NCBI RefSeq assembly: GCF_003664585.1
Contig: NZ_RCHI01000007.1
Location: forward strand, 124,001-188,000
DNA from: Paenirhodobacter hankyongi
GTDB taxonomy: Bacteria; Pseudomonadota; Alphaproteobacteria; Rhodobacterales; Rhodobacteraceae
Length of the DNA: 64,000 nt
Direction of reading: 5' to 3'
Shown piece after piece: positions 25,851 to 33,860 of this stretch. Made by a program: the position numbers and the translations under genes. The notes beneath the pieces were generated by a model. That model saw nothing but the letters and a program-made list of their open reading frames with translations, was not told the origin of the DNA and did no database searches. Each line of letters starts with the position of its first letter. Position 1 is the stretch's first letter.

Positions 25851-27539
25851 ATGGAAACTGATAAGAACACTCGGAATTCCGCGGCGGGGCCCGCGACGGC
25901 GGGCGCGCTGCGCCAGGCGGGCTCGGGCCTGTGGTCGGCCGGCGCGCTGGCGATTGCGGCGCTGATCGCGGCGCCGCTGGTCGCGGTGATCTGGATCGCC
26001 CTCAACCCGACCGAGAACATCTGGCCGCATATGCTGGCCTCGACCCTGCCGCGCTATCTGGCGAATACGGCGGCGCTCGCGGGCGGGGTGGCGGTGCTCT
26101 CGGCCGCGGCGGGGACGGGGGCGGCCTGGCTCGTCGTCATGTACCGCTTCCCGGGCAGCCGGCTGCTCGAGTGGCTGCTGCTGCTGCCGCTTGCGGTGCC
26201 GGCCTATGTCGGCGCCTATGCGCTGGTCGATTTCCTCGACTATTCCGGGCCGGTGCAGGCCGGGCTGCGTGCCGCCATGGGCTGGGCCACGGCGCGCGAC
26301 TACTGGTTCCCCGAGGTGCGCTCGCGCGGGGCGGCGACGCTGGTCCTGGCGGCGGCGCTTTACCCCTATACCTACCTGCTGACCCGCTCGGCCTTCCGCG
26401 AGCAGTCGGGGGCGAGCTACGAGGTGGCGCGGGCACTTGGCGCCGGGCCTTGGGCGCTCTTTTGGCGGGTCGGCCTGCCGCTCGCGCGCCCGGCGATCGC
26501 CGCCGGCGCGGCGATCGCGATGATGGAGACCGTGGCCGATTTCGGCGTCGTCGATTACTTCGGGGTGCAGACCCTGACCACCGGCATCTTCACCACCTGG
26601 CTCGAGGCCGGCAATGCGGGCGGGGCGGCGCAGATTGCCTGCGTGATCCTCGGCGTCGTGCTGCTGCTCGTCGCGCTCGAGGCGGCGGGGCGGCGGCGGG
26701 CACGGCATTACCAGTCGGCGCGCGGCACGCGCCCGGTGATCGCCACGCGGCTGCCGGGGCTTGCGGGCCTCGCGGCCACGGTGGCCTGCACGATCCCCTT
26801 CGCCGCGGGCTTCGTGCTGCCGGTGGCGGTGCTTGGCGCGCAGGCCGCCGCCCATCCCGAGGCCTGGGGCGGGCGCGGCCTGGCCCGTGCCTTCTGGCAC
26901 ACGCTGGTGACGGGCGGTGCGGCGGCGGTGCTGACCGTCGCGGCAGCGCTGTTCCTCGTCTATGGCGTGCGGCTCTCGGGGCGGCGGCTGCCGCGGCTGG
27001 TGCTGCCGGTCACGGTGCTGGGCTATGCCGCGCCGGGCGCGGTGCTGGCGGTGGGGATCCTGCTGCCGCTTGCCGCGCTGGACCACCGCATCGCCGATGC
27101 CATCGCGGCGCTGACCGGCCATGACCCGGGGCTGATCCTCACCGGTTCGGCCACCGCGATCGTGCTGGCCTATGTCGTGCGCTTCTTCGCGCTGGCCGAG
27201 GGCTCGGCCGAGACCGCCTTCGGCCGGATCCCGCCCTCGCTGCCGATGGCGGCACGCTCGCTCGGCCGCAGTGCGGGGGGCGTGCTGCGCGCGGTCTACC
27301 TGCCGCTGATGAAGGGCTCGATCGGTTCGGCGCTGCTGCTCGTCTTCGTCGATTGCGTGAAGGAGCTGCCGGCGACGATGCTGTTGCGCCCGTTCAACTA
27401 CGAGACGCTGGCGACGCGGGTGCACGAGAAGGCGAGCCTCGAGAACCTCGGCGACGCGGCGCCGCCGGCGCTGCTGGTGAGCGCCGTGGGCCTGGCCGCG
27501 GTGGTGGTGCTGGCGCGGGCGAACCTGCGCCGGCGCTGA
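25851..27539 (+). CDS. Fe3+-type ABC transporter permease (FbpB/SfuB-like)
   Basis: A 562-residue membrane protein made of two fused permease halves with about twelve hydrophobic segments. Each half has an EAA-type loop: EVARALGAGPWALFWRVGLPLARPA in the first (only the pattern EVARALG...P is the motif) and AARSLGRSAGG...LPLMKGS in the second. KELPATMLLRPFNYETLA near the C terminus is typical of iron(III) permeases. No binding protein or ATPase lies beside it, so it must work with subunits encoded elsewhere. The ATG at 25851 is the first in-frame Met that precedes the first helix. Confidence 0.88.
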   Translation: METDKNTRNSAAGPATAGALRQAGSGLWSAGALAIAALIAAPLVAVIWIALNPTENIWPHMLASTLPRYLANTAALAGGVAVLSAAAGTGAAWLVVMYRFPGSRLLEWLLLLPLAVPAYVGAYALVDFLDYSGPVQAGLRAAMGWATARDYWFPEVRSRGAATLVLAAALYPYTYLLTRSAFREQSGASYEVARALGAGPWALFWRVGLPLARPAIAAGAAIAMMETVADFGVVDYFGVQTLTTGIFTTWLEAGNAGGAAQIACVILGVVLLLVALEAAGRRRARHYQSARGTRPVIATRLPGLAGLAATVACTIPFAAGFVLPVAVLGAQAAAHPEAWGGRGLARAFWHTLVTGGAAAVLTVAAALFLVYGVRLSGRRLPRLVLPVTVLGYAAPGAVLAVGILLPLAALDHRIADAIAALTGHDPGLILTGSATAIVLAYVVRFFALAEGSAETAFGRIPPSLPMAARSLGRSAGGVLRAVYLPLMKGSIGSALLLVFVDCVKELPATMLLRPFNYETLATRVHEKASLENLGDAAPPALLVSAVGLAAVVVLARANLRRR

Positions 27540-27581
27540 GTGCTTGCGCGATCGGGCCGCGCCCTGTATCGAGGGCCGCAT

Positions 27582-27657
27582 GCCGGCGTAGCTCAGTTGG
27601 TAGAGCGGCGATCTTGTAAGTCGAGGGTCGGGGGTTCAAGTCCCTCCGTCGGCACCA
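27582..27657 (+). tRNA. tRNA-Thr (anticodon TGT)
   Basis: A 76-base cloverleaf with encoded CCA. Acceptor GCCGGCG pairs with CGTCGGC, the D arm is GCTC/GAGC, the anticodon loop CTTGTAA gives TGT, and the T arm has GGGGG/CCCTC with TTCAAGT. The anticodon stem has a G-A opposition at 27-43 and a T-G wobble at 31-39. A decayed mobile-element zone follows directly. Confidence 0.95.
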
Positions 27658-27863
27658 ATGCCTCGATGTTTTTCATTATTTTTGAGAGACGTGGTGGATG
27701 CCTGATTTTATCAGTCCACCTTTTGGCCCACCTTTTGATGGTTCCTTGAAATCATGCCCTGTCGGGTGTTGCCCAGGCATTCGATGTGATGCGCCCGCTG
27801 GGATCGATCATCTTTTTGCGCCCGGCAACAGCCCCCTGTGCGGTTCGCTCGAACCGATGGCGC

Positions 27864-28106
27864 TCACCGCGCATTGCATCGCGCGCCGGACAAAAAATCG
27901 TTCTCCAGCGTCAGCTCCCCGATCTTGGCGTGCAGGCCCTTTACGTCGACGGTCGGCCCCGGATCGGCCTTCGGGGCTTCCCAGAATACCCCGGTCGCTC
28001 CCTCAAGCAACTGCTCACGCCACTGTTTGGTCTGGTTCGGATGGACGTCAAGATCCTGTGCAAGCTCGATCATGGTCTTTCCGACCTTGATCGCGGCTAT
28101 CGCCAC
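27864..28106 (-). pseudogene. IS3-type transposase OrfA remnant
   Basis: An 80-codon fragment beginning at a GTG directly after a stop codon. It carries the OrfA helix-turn-helix and leucine-zipper pattern: IELAQDLDVHPNQTKQWREQ, then LLEGATGVF, then LHAKIGELTLENDFLSGA. The usual N terminus is missing and the C terminus leaves the family after LSGA. No OrfB catalytic domain is recognisable nearby. It is therefore a dead fragment. Confidence 0.75.
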
Positions 28107-28118
28107 TCAATCGTCGGG

Positions 28119-28141
28119 AAAACAGTCCCCCGGACTGTTTT
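28119..28141. repeat. Perfect 10-bp-arm inverted repeat
   Basis: AAAACAGTCC, three C, then GGACTGTTTT. The A-run, GC stem and T-run arrangement is that of a bidirectional terminator. It lies just upstream of the transposase relic and may belong to the element. Confidence 0.6.
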
Positions 28142-28466
28142 CTGATCCTCCTCATACCTTGAAAGCCGGACTATGGTTCCGGGGTGGTCGTCTTGCCATG
28201 GTCTTCTCATCGCTCGCAGCATCATGCTGCTGTTGCGCGGAAAATCCACTTATCCCGGCTGTTCAGATCGCCCCAGCCACCTCACTCGTCAGAACGGCCC
28301 TTGGATGTCGAACAATCCCAAGATCCCACATGTCCGCAGGACCGTCCGACCGCCGGCGGGAACTGGCCGCGGCGCGGCGCGGCGCGGTCACGCAGGCGTG
28401 GCTGTCCTCCGCGCCGGATCCGTGGCATGCCCGTGCCGAACTGACCACTGTCGCCGGGACCTCTCG

Positions 28467-28952
28467 ATGCGTGCACACCTGCTTTCCCTTGCCACCGCCT
28501 GCGCCTTTGCTGCACCCGCGCTGCCGGCGCTGGCGCAATTCGCCACGCTGCCGCCCGCCGATGCGCCGATGAACTTCTCTGCCGCGCAATGCAGCGCGCT
28601 GCACGAGATCGAGACCGGCGTGGCGACCCGTTCGGCCGACGAGATCGAGCGGATCGGGGCGGTTCTCGAGGCAAACCAGAATGCAGACCCGGCCGCGGTC
28701 GCGCAGCTTTCGGGGCTGTCGCTGCCGACGGTCACGACGATGGGCGCGCTCGACCCGCAGCAGGGCATGGCCTTCTCGCTCGTCTTCGGCTCGATGCTGC
28801 GCCACTATCACCCGGAACTGCTGCTCAAGCAGCTGCGCATGCGTGGGCCGCTGGGGCAGGTGCCCGATGTCTCGGGCAGCCCGCTCGGCATGGCGGTTCT
28901 CGACGGGCTTCTCGACACGGCGCAGCAGAACTATCTGACGCAGTGCTCGTGA
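28467..28952 (+). CDS. Putative secreted protein of unknown function
   Basis: A 161-residue protein with a clear signal peptide (MRAHLLSLATACAFAAPALP, cleavage probably after ALA near residue 23). The mature part is helical, with two Cys (about 38 and 160) that could form a disulfide. No known domain recognised. It ends before a strong hairpin shared with the convergent agmatinase-family gene. Confidence 0.7.
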   Translation: MRAHLLSLATACAFAAPALPALAQFATLPPADAPMNFSAAQCSALHEIETGVATRSADEIERIGAVLEANQNADPAAVAQLSGLSLPTVTTMGALDPQQGMAFSLVFGSMLRHYHPELLLKQLRMRGPLGQVPDVSGSPLGMAVLDGLLDTAQQNYLTQCS

Positions 28953-28961
28953 GTCGGGCGG

Positions 28962-28985
28962 GCGCCCCGGTCGGTGCCGGGGCGC
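28962..28985. terminator. Bidirectional terminator-like hairpin between convergent genes
   Basis: GCGCCCCGG and CCGGGGCGC form a perfect 9-bp stem with a TCGGTG loop. It lies between two convergent stops (28952 and 28993). There is no clear T-run, so termination is inferred from position. Confidence 0.5.
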
Positions 28986-28992
28986 TGGTGTC

Positions 28993-29967
28993 TCAGCCGT
29001 TGCGGCGCTGATCGACCTGCGTCGCCATCACGCACATCAGCTCGAACATCACCGTGGCGCCGGCGAGCGCCGTCATGCCGCCGACGTCGAAGGGCGGCGC
29101 CACCTCGACCACATCGGCGCCGGCGATGTTGACCGGGCCAAGGAGGCGCAGCATCTGTTGCGCCTCGCGGGTGGTGAAGCCGCCGATCTCGGGCGTGCCG
29201 GTGCCGGGCGCCATCGACGGGTCGATCGAGTCGATGTCGAAGGTGATGTAGGTCGGCGCCTGCCCGACGATCTCCAGCGCCTCGGCGATCACCGCCGCGG
29301 GACCGCGCGCCACGAATTCCTCCATGTAGATGATGCGGATGCCCTGCGCCTTCGCCCAGTCATGCTCGCCGGGTTCATAGACCGAGCCGCGGATGCCGAT
29401 CTGCACCACGCGCTTCGGGTCGAGCACGCCCTCCTCGATCGCGCGGCGGAAGGGGGTGCCATGGGTGAAGCGGTTGCCGCCGAAATAGGTGTCGTTGGTG
29501 TCGGAATGCGCATCGAAATGGATCATCCCGAGCGGCTTGCCGCCCCCCCGCGGCCCGTTCGCGACGGCGCGCAGCGAGGGCAGGGTGGTCAGGTGGTCGC
29601 CGCCCACGGCAAGCGGCAGTGCGCCGGTGGCGACGATCGCGGCCATGCCGTTCTGGATCCGGGCGATCCCGTCCATCACGTCGATCGGGTTCACCGAGAG
29701 GTCGCCCACATCGGCGATATTGGCGATCTCGAAGGGGGCGGCGCCCGAGACGTGGTGCGCGCTGCGCATCAGGCTCGACATGTTGCGCACCTCGCGCGGC
29801 CCGTGCCGGGCTCCGGCGCGGTTCGTCGTGCCGCCATCCCACGGAATCCCGATCAGCGCGATATCGAGCCCTGCGGCCGAGGCCACGGCGGGCAGGCGCA
29901 TGAAGGTCGAAAGCCCGGCGAAGCGCGGCACTTCGGCGGCGTCGATGGGCTGGTGGAACTTGGTCAT
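28993..29967 (-). CDS. Agmatinase/ureohydrolase family protein
   Basis: A 324-residue Mn-type ureohydrolase with all metal motifs: GGDHLTT, DAHSDTND and DIDSIDPSMAPGTGTPE. The family splits guanidino compounds (agmatine, guanidinobutyrate, guanidine and others) into urea and an amine. It follows a creatininase by 11 bases, which suggests a guanidino acid such as creatine as one possible substrate instead of agmatine. The start at 29967 is preceded by GAGGACGC. It is the last gene of the leftward ABC/SDR operon. Confidence 0.88.
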   Translation of the reverse strand: MTKFHQPIDAAEVPRFAGLSTFMRLPAVASAAGLDIALIGIPWDGGTTNRAGARHGPREVRNMSSLMRSAHHVSGAAPFEIANIADVGDLSVNPIDVMDGIARIQNGMAAIVATGALPLAVGGDHLTTLPSLRAVANGPRGGGKPLGMIHFDAHSDTNDTYFGGNRFTHGTPFRRAIEEGVLDPKRVVQIGIRGSVYEPGEHDWAKAQGIRIIYMEEFVARGPAAVIAEALEIVGQAPTYITFDIDSIDPSMAPGTGTPEIGGFTTREAQQMLRLLGPVNIAGADVVEVAPPFDVGGMTALAGATVMFELMCVMATQVDQRRNG

Positions 29968-29978
29968 TTTCAGCGTCC

Positions 29979-30761
29979 TCAGTTGAATTCGCGGGCAACG
30001 GCGGCAACGATGCCGGCGGTGCAATCGGCCAGAAGCCATTCGCCCTTCGCGGCCGACGACCCTTCGGTCAGCGACAGCACGCCCGAGGGCGGCACCTCGG
30101 CGCAGGGCTTGGGGTAGCGGTCATAGGGCAGGAAGGCGGCGGGGCCGTCATGGGCGGCCTTTGTCAGATCGACAAGCTCGGGGCGCAGCGCCATCATCAT
30201 CGAGGTCTCGATCACCGAGGCATGTTCGAGCTCGATCCCCGGATAGCCATCGGGGAAGATGCGATCGAGCGTCTCGGGCTGCACCATGTCCCAGTGGTCG
30301 ACGCGCAGGATGACAAGGCCATCGGTGCGGTCACGCCCGATCGCGTCAAGCGCCAGTTCGATCCCCTCGATCGTCGGGCCGATATTCTCGTAATGCCCGT
30401 TCACGGTGACGATCTTGCGCACCTTCTGGCGGAAGAGGTCGCAGATCACGTCGCGCACGATCAGCGCGAAGGTCTGTGCGGTCAGGTTCACCGTGCCGGG
30501 AAAGCCCGGGCCGCCGCCGGTTTTGGGTTGCGAGCGGTTGCCATAGGCCAGCGTCGGCAGCACCAGCCCGCCGACCTCGGCCGCCGCCCGTGCGGCCACT
30601 GCGGTGGGCAGCACCACGTCGACGTTCAGCGCCATGTGCCGGCCGTGCTGTTCGGTCGCGCCGAGCGGCAGGAACACCGGCGCGCCGGCGGCGATGCGGG
30701 CCTCGACCTCGGGCCAGGGCAGTTCGGCATAGAAAACGGTGTCGGTCATCGTCTGGTCCAT
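29979..30761 (-). CDS. Creatininase family protein (creatinine amidohydrolase)
   Basis: A 260-residue protein close to true creatininases: metal ligands in GATEQHGRHMALNVD, NGHYEN with the His/Glu pair, and the C-terminal PPSGVLSLTEGSSAAKGE. Creatininase interconverts creatinine and creatine. The ATG at 30761 overlaps the upstream SDR stop (TGATG); an ATG at 30749 matches the family N terminus (MTDTVFYAELPW) and may be the real start. Neighbours are an ABC importer, two SDRs and a ureohydrolase. Confidence 0.85.
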   Translation of the reverse strand: MDQTMTDTVFYAELPWPEVEARIAAGAPVFLPLGATEQHGRHMALNVDVVLPTAVAARAAAEVGGLVLPTLAYGNRSQPKTGGGPGFPGTVNLTAQTFALIVRDVICDLFRQKVRKIVTVNGHYENIGPTIEGIELALDAIGRDRTDGLVILRVDHWDMVQPETLDRIFPDGYPGIELEHASVIETSMMMALRPELVDLTKAAHDGPAAFLPYDRYPKPCAEVPPSGVLSLTEGSSAAKGEWLLADCTAGIVAAVAREFN

Positions 30762-31468
30762 CACATCATCGCCGCGCCGCCATTGGCGCCGAGGCATTGT
30801 CCGATAAAGAGCGTGGCGCCGGGGCCGGCGAGGAAGACCACGGCGGCCGCCACTTCCTCGGGGCGGCCGATGCGGCCGATCGGGTAGGCGGTTTCCTCGG
30901 CCTGCGCGCGGGCGTCGAGTTTCTCGAAGCCCAGAAGCGGGGTGTCGGTCGGCCCGGGCGCCACGGCGTTCACCAGAACCCGCGGTGCCAGTTCGCGCGC
31001 CCAGGAGCGGGTCGCGCCCAGCATCGCCGCCTTGGTCGCAGCATAGACCGAGGCATTGGCGCGGCCGAGATAGGCGAGTTCCGAGACGGTGTTGATGATC
31101 CGCCCGCCGTCCGGCAGATGCGGCAGCACCTCGCGCGCGACCAGCATCGCGCCGCGCACATTGACCGCGAACATCCGGTCGATATGGGCGGCGCTCAGCG
31201 CGCCAAGCGGGGCTTCCTCGAGGATGCCGGCGTTGTTGACGAGGATGTCGATGCCCCCCATCCGCGCCGCCGCGCCGGCGACCGCCGCCACGATCTGCGC
31301 CTCGTCGGCAAGGTCGCAGGCCAGGATCTGGAACGGCGCCTCGGTGCTGAGCAGATCAAGGCCGATCACCTCGGCGCCGGCCTCCTGCAGCGCGCAGGCG
31401 GCGGCAAGGCCGATGCCGCTCGCCGCGCCGGTGACAAGGGCACGCTTGCCCGCAAGCGGTTTCACCAT
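30761..31468 (-). CDS. SDR family oxidoreductase 1
   Basis: A 235-residue classical short-chain dehydrogenase: TGAASGIG cofactor motif (about 14-21), NNAG, catalytic Tyr/Lys in YAATK and a C-terminal tail. The ribosome site AGGAGAAG precedes the ATG. It overlaps the second SDR gene by 7 bases. Substrate unknown; presence in a creatinine-like operon suggests an alcohol or imine intermediate. Confidence 0.88.
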   Translation of the reverse strand: MVKPLAGKRALVTGAASGIGLAAACALQEAGAEVIGLDLLSTEAPFQILACDLADEAQIVAAVAGAAARMGGIDILVNNAGILEEAPLGALSAAHIDRMFAVNVRGAMLVAREVLPHLPDGGRIINTVSELAYLGRANASVYAATKAAMLGATRSWARELAPRVLVNAVAPGPTDTPLLGFEKLDARAQAEETAYPIGRIGRPEEVAAAVVFLAGPGATLFIGQCLGANGGAAMM

Positions 31469-32220
31469 GGGACTTCTCCTCGGTCGACGCCCAGCGACTG
31501 GCCGGTGATGTTCGCGGCAAGGTCGGAGGCAAGAAACAGATAGGTGGGGGCCATGTCGGGCGGCTCCATCAGACCGGGCAGGGCCTGCCCGGCGACGATG
31601 TCGGTGAGCAGATCGTCCTCGGCCCGGCCCGCCTCGGCCGCGATCCGGCCGAGCGAGCGCATCGAGGCCTCGGTCCGCACCCAGCCCGGGCAGACTGCGT
31701 TCACCCGGATGCCGCGGGGGCCGAGCTCGCGCGCCCAGGTCTTGGTCAGCCCGATGATCGCGTGCTTCGAGGCGACATAGGCGCCGAAACCCGGTTCGGC
31801 CACGCGGCCCCAGATCGAGGCGGTGTTGACGATCGCGCCGCCCGCGCCCATCCGGCCAAGCGCCGTGGCGGTGACCAGCGCCGTGCCGGTCACGTTGATG
31901 TCGATCACCCGGCGGAAGGCGTCGGTCGTCGCGTCCGACGCATCCGCGATCGGCGTCATCAGCTCGAGGCCTGCATTGTTGATCAGCACGTCGATGCGCT
32001 CGAGGGGCGCGAGGGCGCGGAGCACCTCGGATTTCACCGAGATGTCGGCCTCGGCCGCGGTGGCGCCAAGGTCGGCGGCGCGCGCGTGCACCGCGGCGTC
32101 ATTCGCGATCAGGTGCAGCGTCGCGCCGGCGCGGGCGAAGCCCTGGGCGATGCCCAGCCCGATGCCGCGGCTCGAACCGGTGATGACGACGGTGCGGCCG
32201 GTGAAGTCGAGGCCGGTCAT
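31462..32220 (-). CDS. SDR family oxidoreductase 2
   Basis: A 252-residue classical SDR with TGSSRGIG (about 14-21), INNAG, and YVASK holding the catalytic Tyr/Lys. The C-terminal GQSLGVDRGEVPW keeps the family pattern. It overlaps the ABC ATPase gene by 4 bases upstream and SDR 1 downstream. The two SDRs are not close copies, so they probably catalyse different steps. Confidence 0.88.
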   Translation of the reverse strand: MTGLDFTGRTVVITGSSRGIGLGIAQGFARAGATLHLIANDAAVHARAADLGATAAEADISVKSEVLRALAPLERIDVLINNAGLELMTPIADASDATTDAFRRVIDINVTGTALVTATALGRMGAGGAIVNTASIWGRVAEPGFGAYVASKHAIIGLTKTWARELGPRGIRVNAVCPGWVRTEASMRSLGRIAAEAGRAEDDLLTDIVAGQALPGLMEPPDMAPTYLFLASDLAANITGQSLGVDRGEVPW

Positions 32221-32996
32221 TTGTGCCCCTCCTCGCGCATCATCCGCATGATCTTGCGCTCCATCTCGGCATAGCCGGGCAGGGCGATCACATCTTCCTT
32301 GTTGCGCAGCCGGCCGGGCTTGAAGGTGGGGAGGATCTCCTCCTTCAGTCGGCCCGGATGGCTCGACAGGAACACGATCTTGTCGGCGAGAAAGATCGCC
32401 TCCTCGATGTCATGCGTGACGATGATCATCGTCGTGCCCGAGGCCTCGGCGACCTCGATCATCAGCTCCTGCATCTGCCAGCGGGTCTCGGCGTCAAGGG
32501 CGCCGAAGGGCTCGTCCATCAGCAGCACGTCGGGGGCATTGGCCAGCGTGCGGGCAATCGCCACACGCTGCCGCATGCCGCCCGAAAGCCGCGAGGGATA
32601 GGCGTCGATGAATTTCGACAGCCCGACGAGGCCGATGAAGCGCTCGGCCCGCGCGCGCCGTTCGGCCGCGGGCACGCCGTTGATCTTCATGCCGAATTCG
32701 ACGTTCTTGCCGACCGACATCCAGTCGAACGAGCTGTAGGCCTGAAACACCATGCCACGCTCGCGCCCGGGCCCGTCGATCGGGGTGTCGTTCAGTAGCA
32801 CGGCACCCGAGCTCTGGGTCTCGAGCCCGGCGATCATCCGCAGGATGGTGGACTTGCCACTGCCCGAGGGGCCGAGGAGCACGCAGATCGAGCCCTTCTC
32901 GACCGCGAAGGTAACATCGTCGACCGCGGTCAGTGCCTGCCCGCCGGGCAGATCGAAAGTCTTGGAAACGTTTTGGATTTGCAGCAGGGCGGACAT
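32217..32996 (-). CDS. ABC transporter ATP-binding protein (taurine/nitrate type)
   Basis: A 259-residue single-domain ATPase: Walker A GPSGSGKST, Q-loop FQAYSSFDW, signature LSGGMRQR, Walker B VLLMDEPFG and H-loop IVTHDIEEA. This is the SsuB/TauB/NrtD pattern. It shares one base with the permease stop (TGATG). It powers the importer formed with the next two genes. Confidence 0.92.
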   Translation of the reverse strand: MSALLQIQNVSKTFDLPGGQALTAVDDVTFAVEKGSICVLLGPSGSGKSTILRMIAGLETQSSGAVLLNDTPIDGPGRERGMVFQAYSSFDWMSVGKNVEFGMKINGVPAAERRARAERFIGLVGLSKFIDAYPSRLSGGMRQRVAIARTLANAPDVLLMDEPFGALDAETRWQMQELMIEVAEASGTTMIIVTHDIEEAIFLADKIVFLSSHPGRLKEEILPTFKPGRLRNKEDVIALPGYAEMERKIMRMMREEGHK

Positions 32997-33811
32997 CAGC
33001 GCTTGTCCTCCAGATAGGGGAAGAGGCGGCGGTGGAGCAGGGCGAAGGCCATGTCGCAGGCCATGCCGAGCGCGCCGATCACGATGATGCCGGCAAGGAT
33101 CTCGTCGGTCTTCAGGAACCGGCGGGCGCGCATCATCATCGCGCCGATGCCGGTGGTCGAGGCGACGATCTCGGCGATCACCAGATAGGTCCAGACCACG
33201 GCCAGCATCTGCCGCATCGCGACGAGGATATTGGGCAGCACGGCAGGCAGCATCACCTGGAACACCGTCACCCGGCGATTGGCGCCAAGCGTCAGCGCGG
33301 TCTCGATCAGCTCCTTGCGGATCTCGCGGGTGTGGTCGGCGATCAGGGTGACGAGGAAGAAGATCACACCGAGGAAGAGAAGCGCGAGCTTCGGCGTCTC
33401 GCCGGTGCCGAACCACATCAAGAGGATCGGGATGAAGGAGGGCGCGGGCAGATAGCGCCAGGCCGAGACGAAGGGGGCGAAGACGGCGTTGATCGCCGGG
33501 AAGGCACCCATGGCGACGCCGAGCGGCACCGCGACGAGGCTGGCAAGCGCAAAGGCGATCAGCACCCGCCCGATGGAGATCAGCACATCGGCGCCGAAGC
33601 CCTGCTCGGCGAAGAGCCGCACGATGGTGGCAAAGACCTTGCCGGGCGGCGGCACCAGGATCGGGTTCACCCAGCCAAGCCCCGAGGCGAGGATCCAGAC
33701 CCCGAAGAAGGCGATCCAGACCCCGAGGGCCGAGATCAGCGCCTGTCGCCCCGAGACCGGGACGCGGACTTGCAGCAGCCGGGCTTTGCGCCCCTTGGAA
33801 GCGGTCGACAT
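32996..33811 (-). CDS. ABC transporter permease (taurine/nitrate type)
   Basis: A 271-residue SsuC/TauC-like permease with about six membrane segments. The EAA-type cytoplasmic loop is near LIETALTLGANRRVTVFQVMLP (motif core ETALTLGA...LP). The N terminus is a basic tail (STASKGRKARLLQ). The start at 33811 has a strong CGGAGGACC upstream. Confidence 0.92.
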   Translation of the reverse strand: MSTASKGRKARLLQVRVPVSGRQALISALGVWIAFFGVWILASGLGWVNPILVPPPGKVFATIVRLFAEQGFGADVLISIGRVLIAFALASLVAVPLGVAMGAFPAINAVFAPFVSAWRYLPAPSFIPILLMWFGTGETPKLALLFLGVIFFLVTLIADHTREIRKELIETALTLGANRRVTVFQVMLPAVLPNILVAMRQMLAVVWTYLVIAEIVASTTGIGAMMMRARRFLKTDEILAGIIVIGALGMACDMAFALLHRRLFPYLEDKR

Positions 33812-33860
33812 CGGGTCCTCCGTTGCTCCCCGCGGCGGGTGCCGCGGGGCAATGCCGGGA

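Larger units (their letters stand above)
27658..28466. other. Decayed, lower-GC intergenic zone after tRNA-Thr
   Basis: About 800 bases with no intact gene and visibly lower GC than the surroundings. It holds a tandem 10-bp repeat (CCACCTTTTG at 27716 and 27728), an IS3-type OrfA relic (27864-28106, minus) and a 10-bp-arm inverted repeat (28119-28141). The stretch AAATCCACTTATCCCGGC (about 28241-28258) reminds me of sequence often seen near the ends of IS3-group elements, but I cannot confirm it. The position next to a tRNA 3' end fits an old integration site. Confidence 0.5.

Noticed and set aside
24888-27581. 897-codon minus-strand frame opposite the Fe3+ permease
   Set aside because: Only the part from 25769 down has normal protein composition. 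The upstream half is Arg/His/Gln-rich and antisense to the permease.
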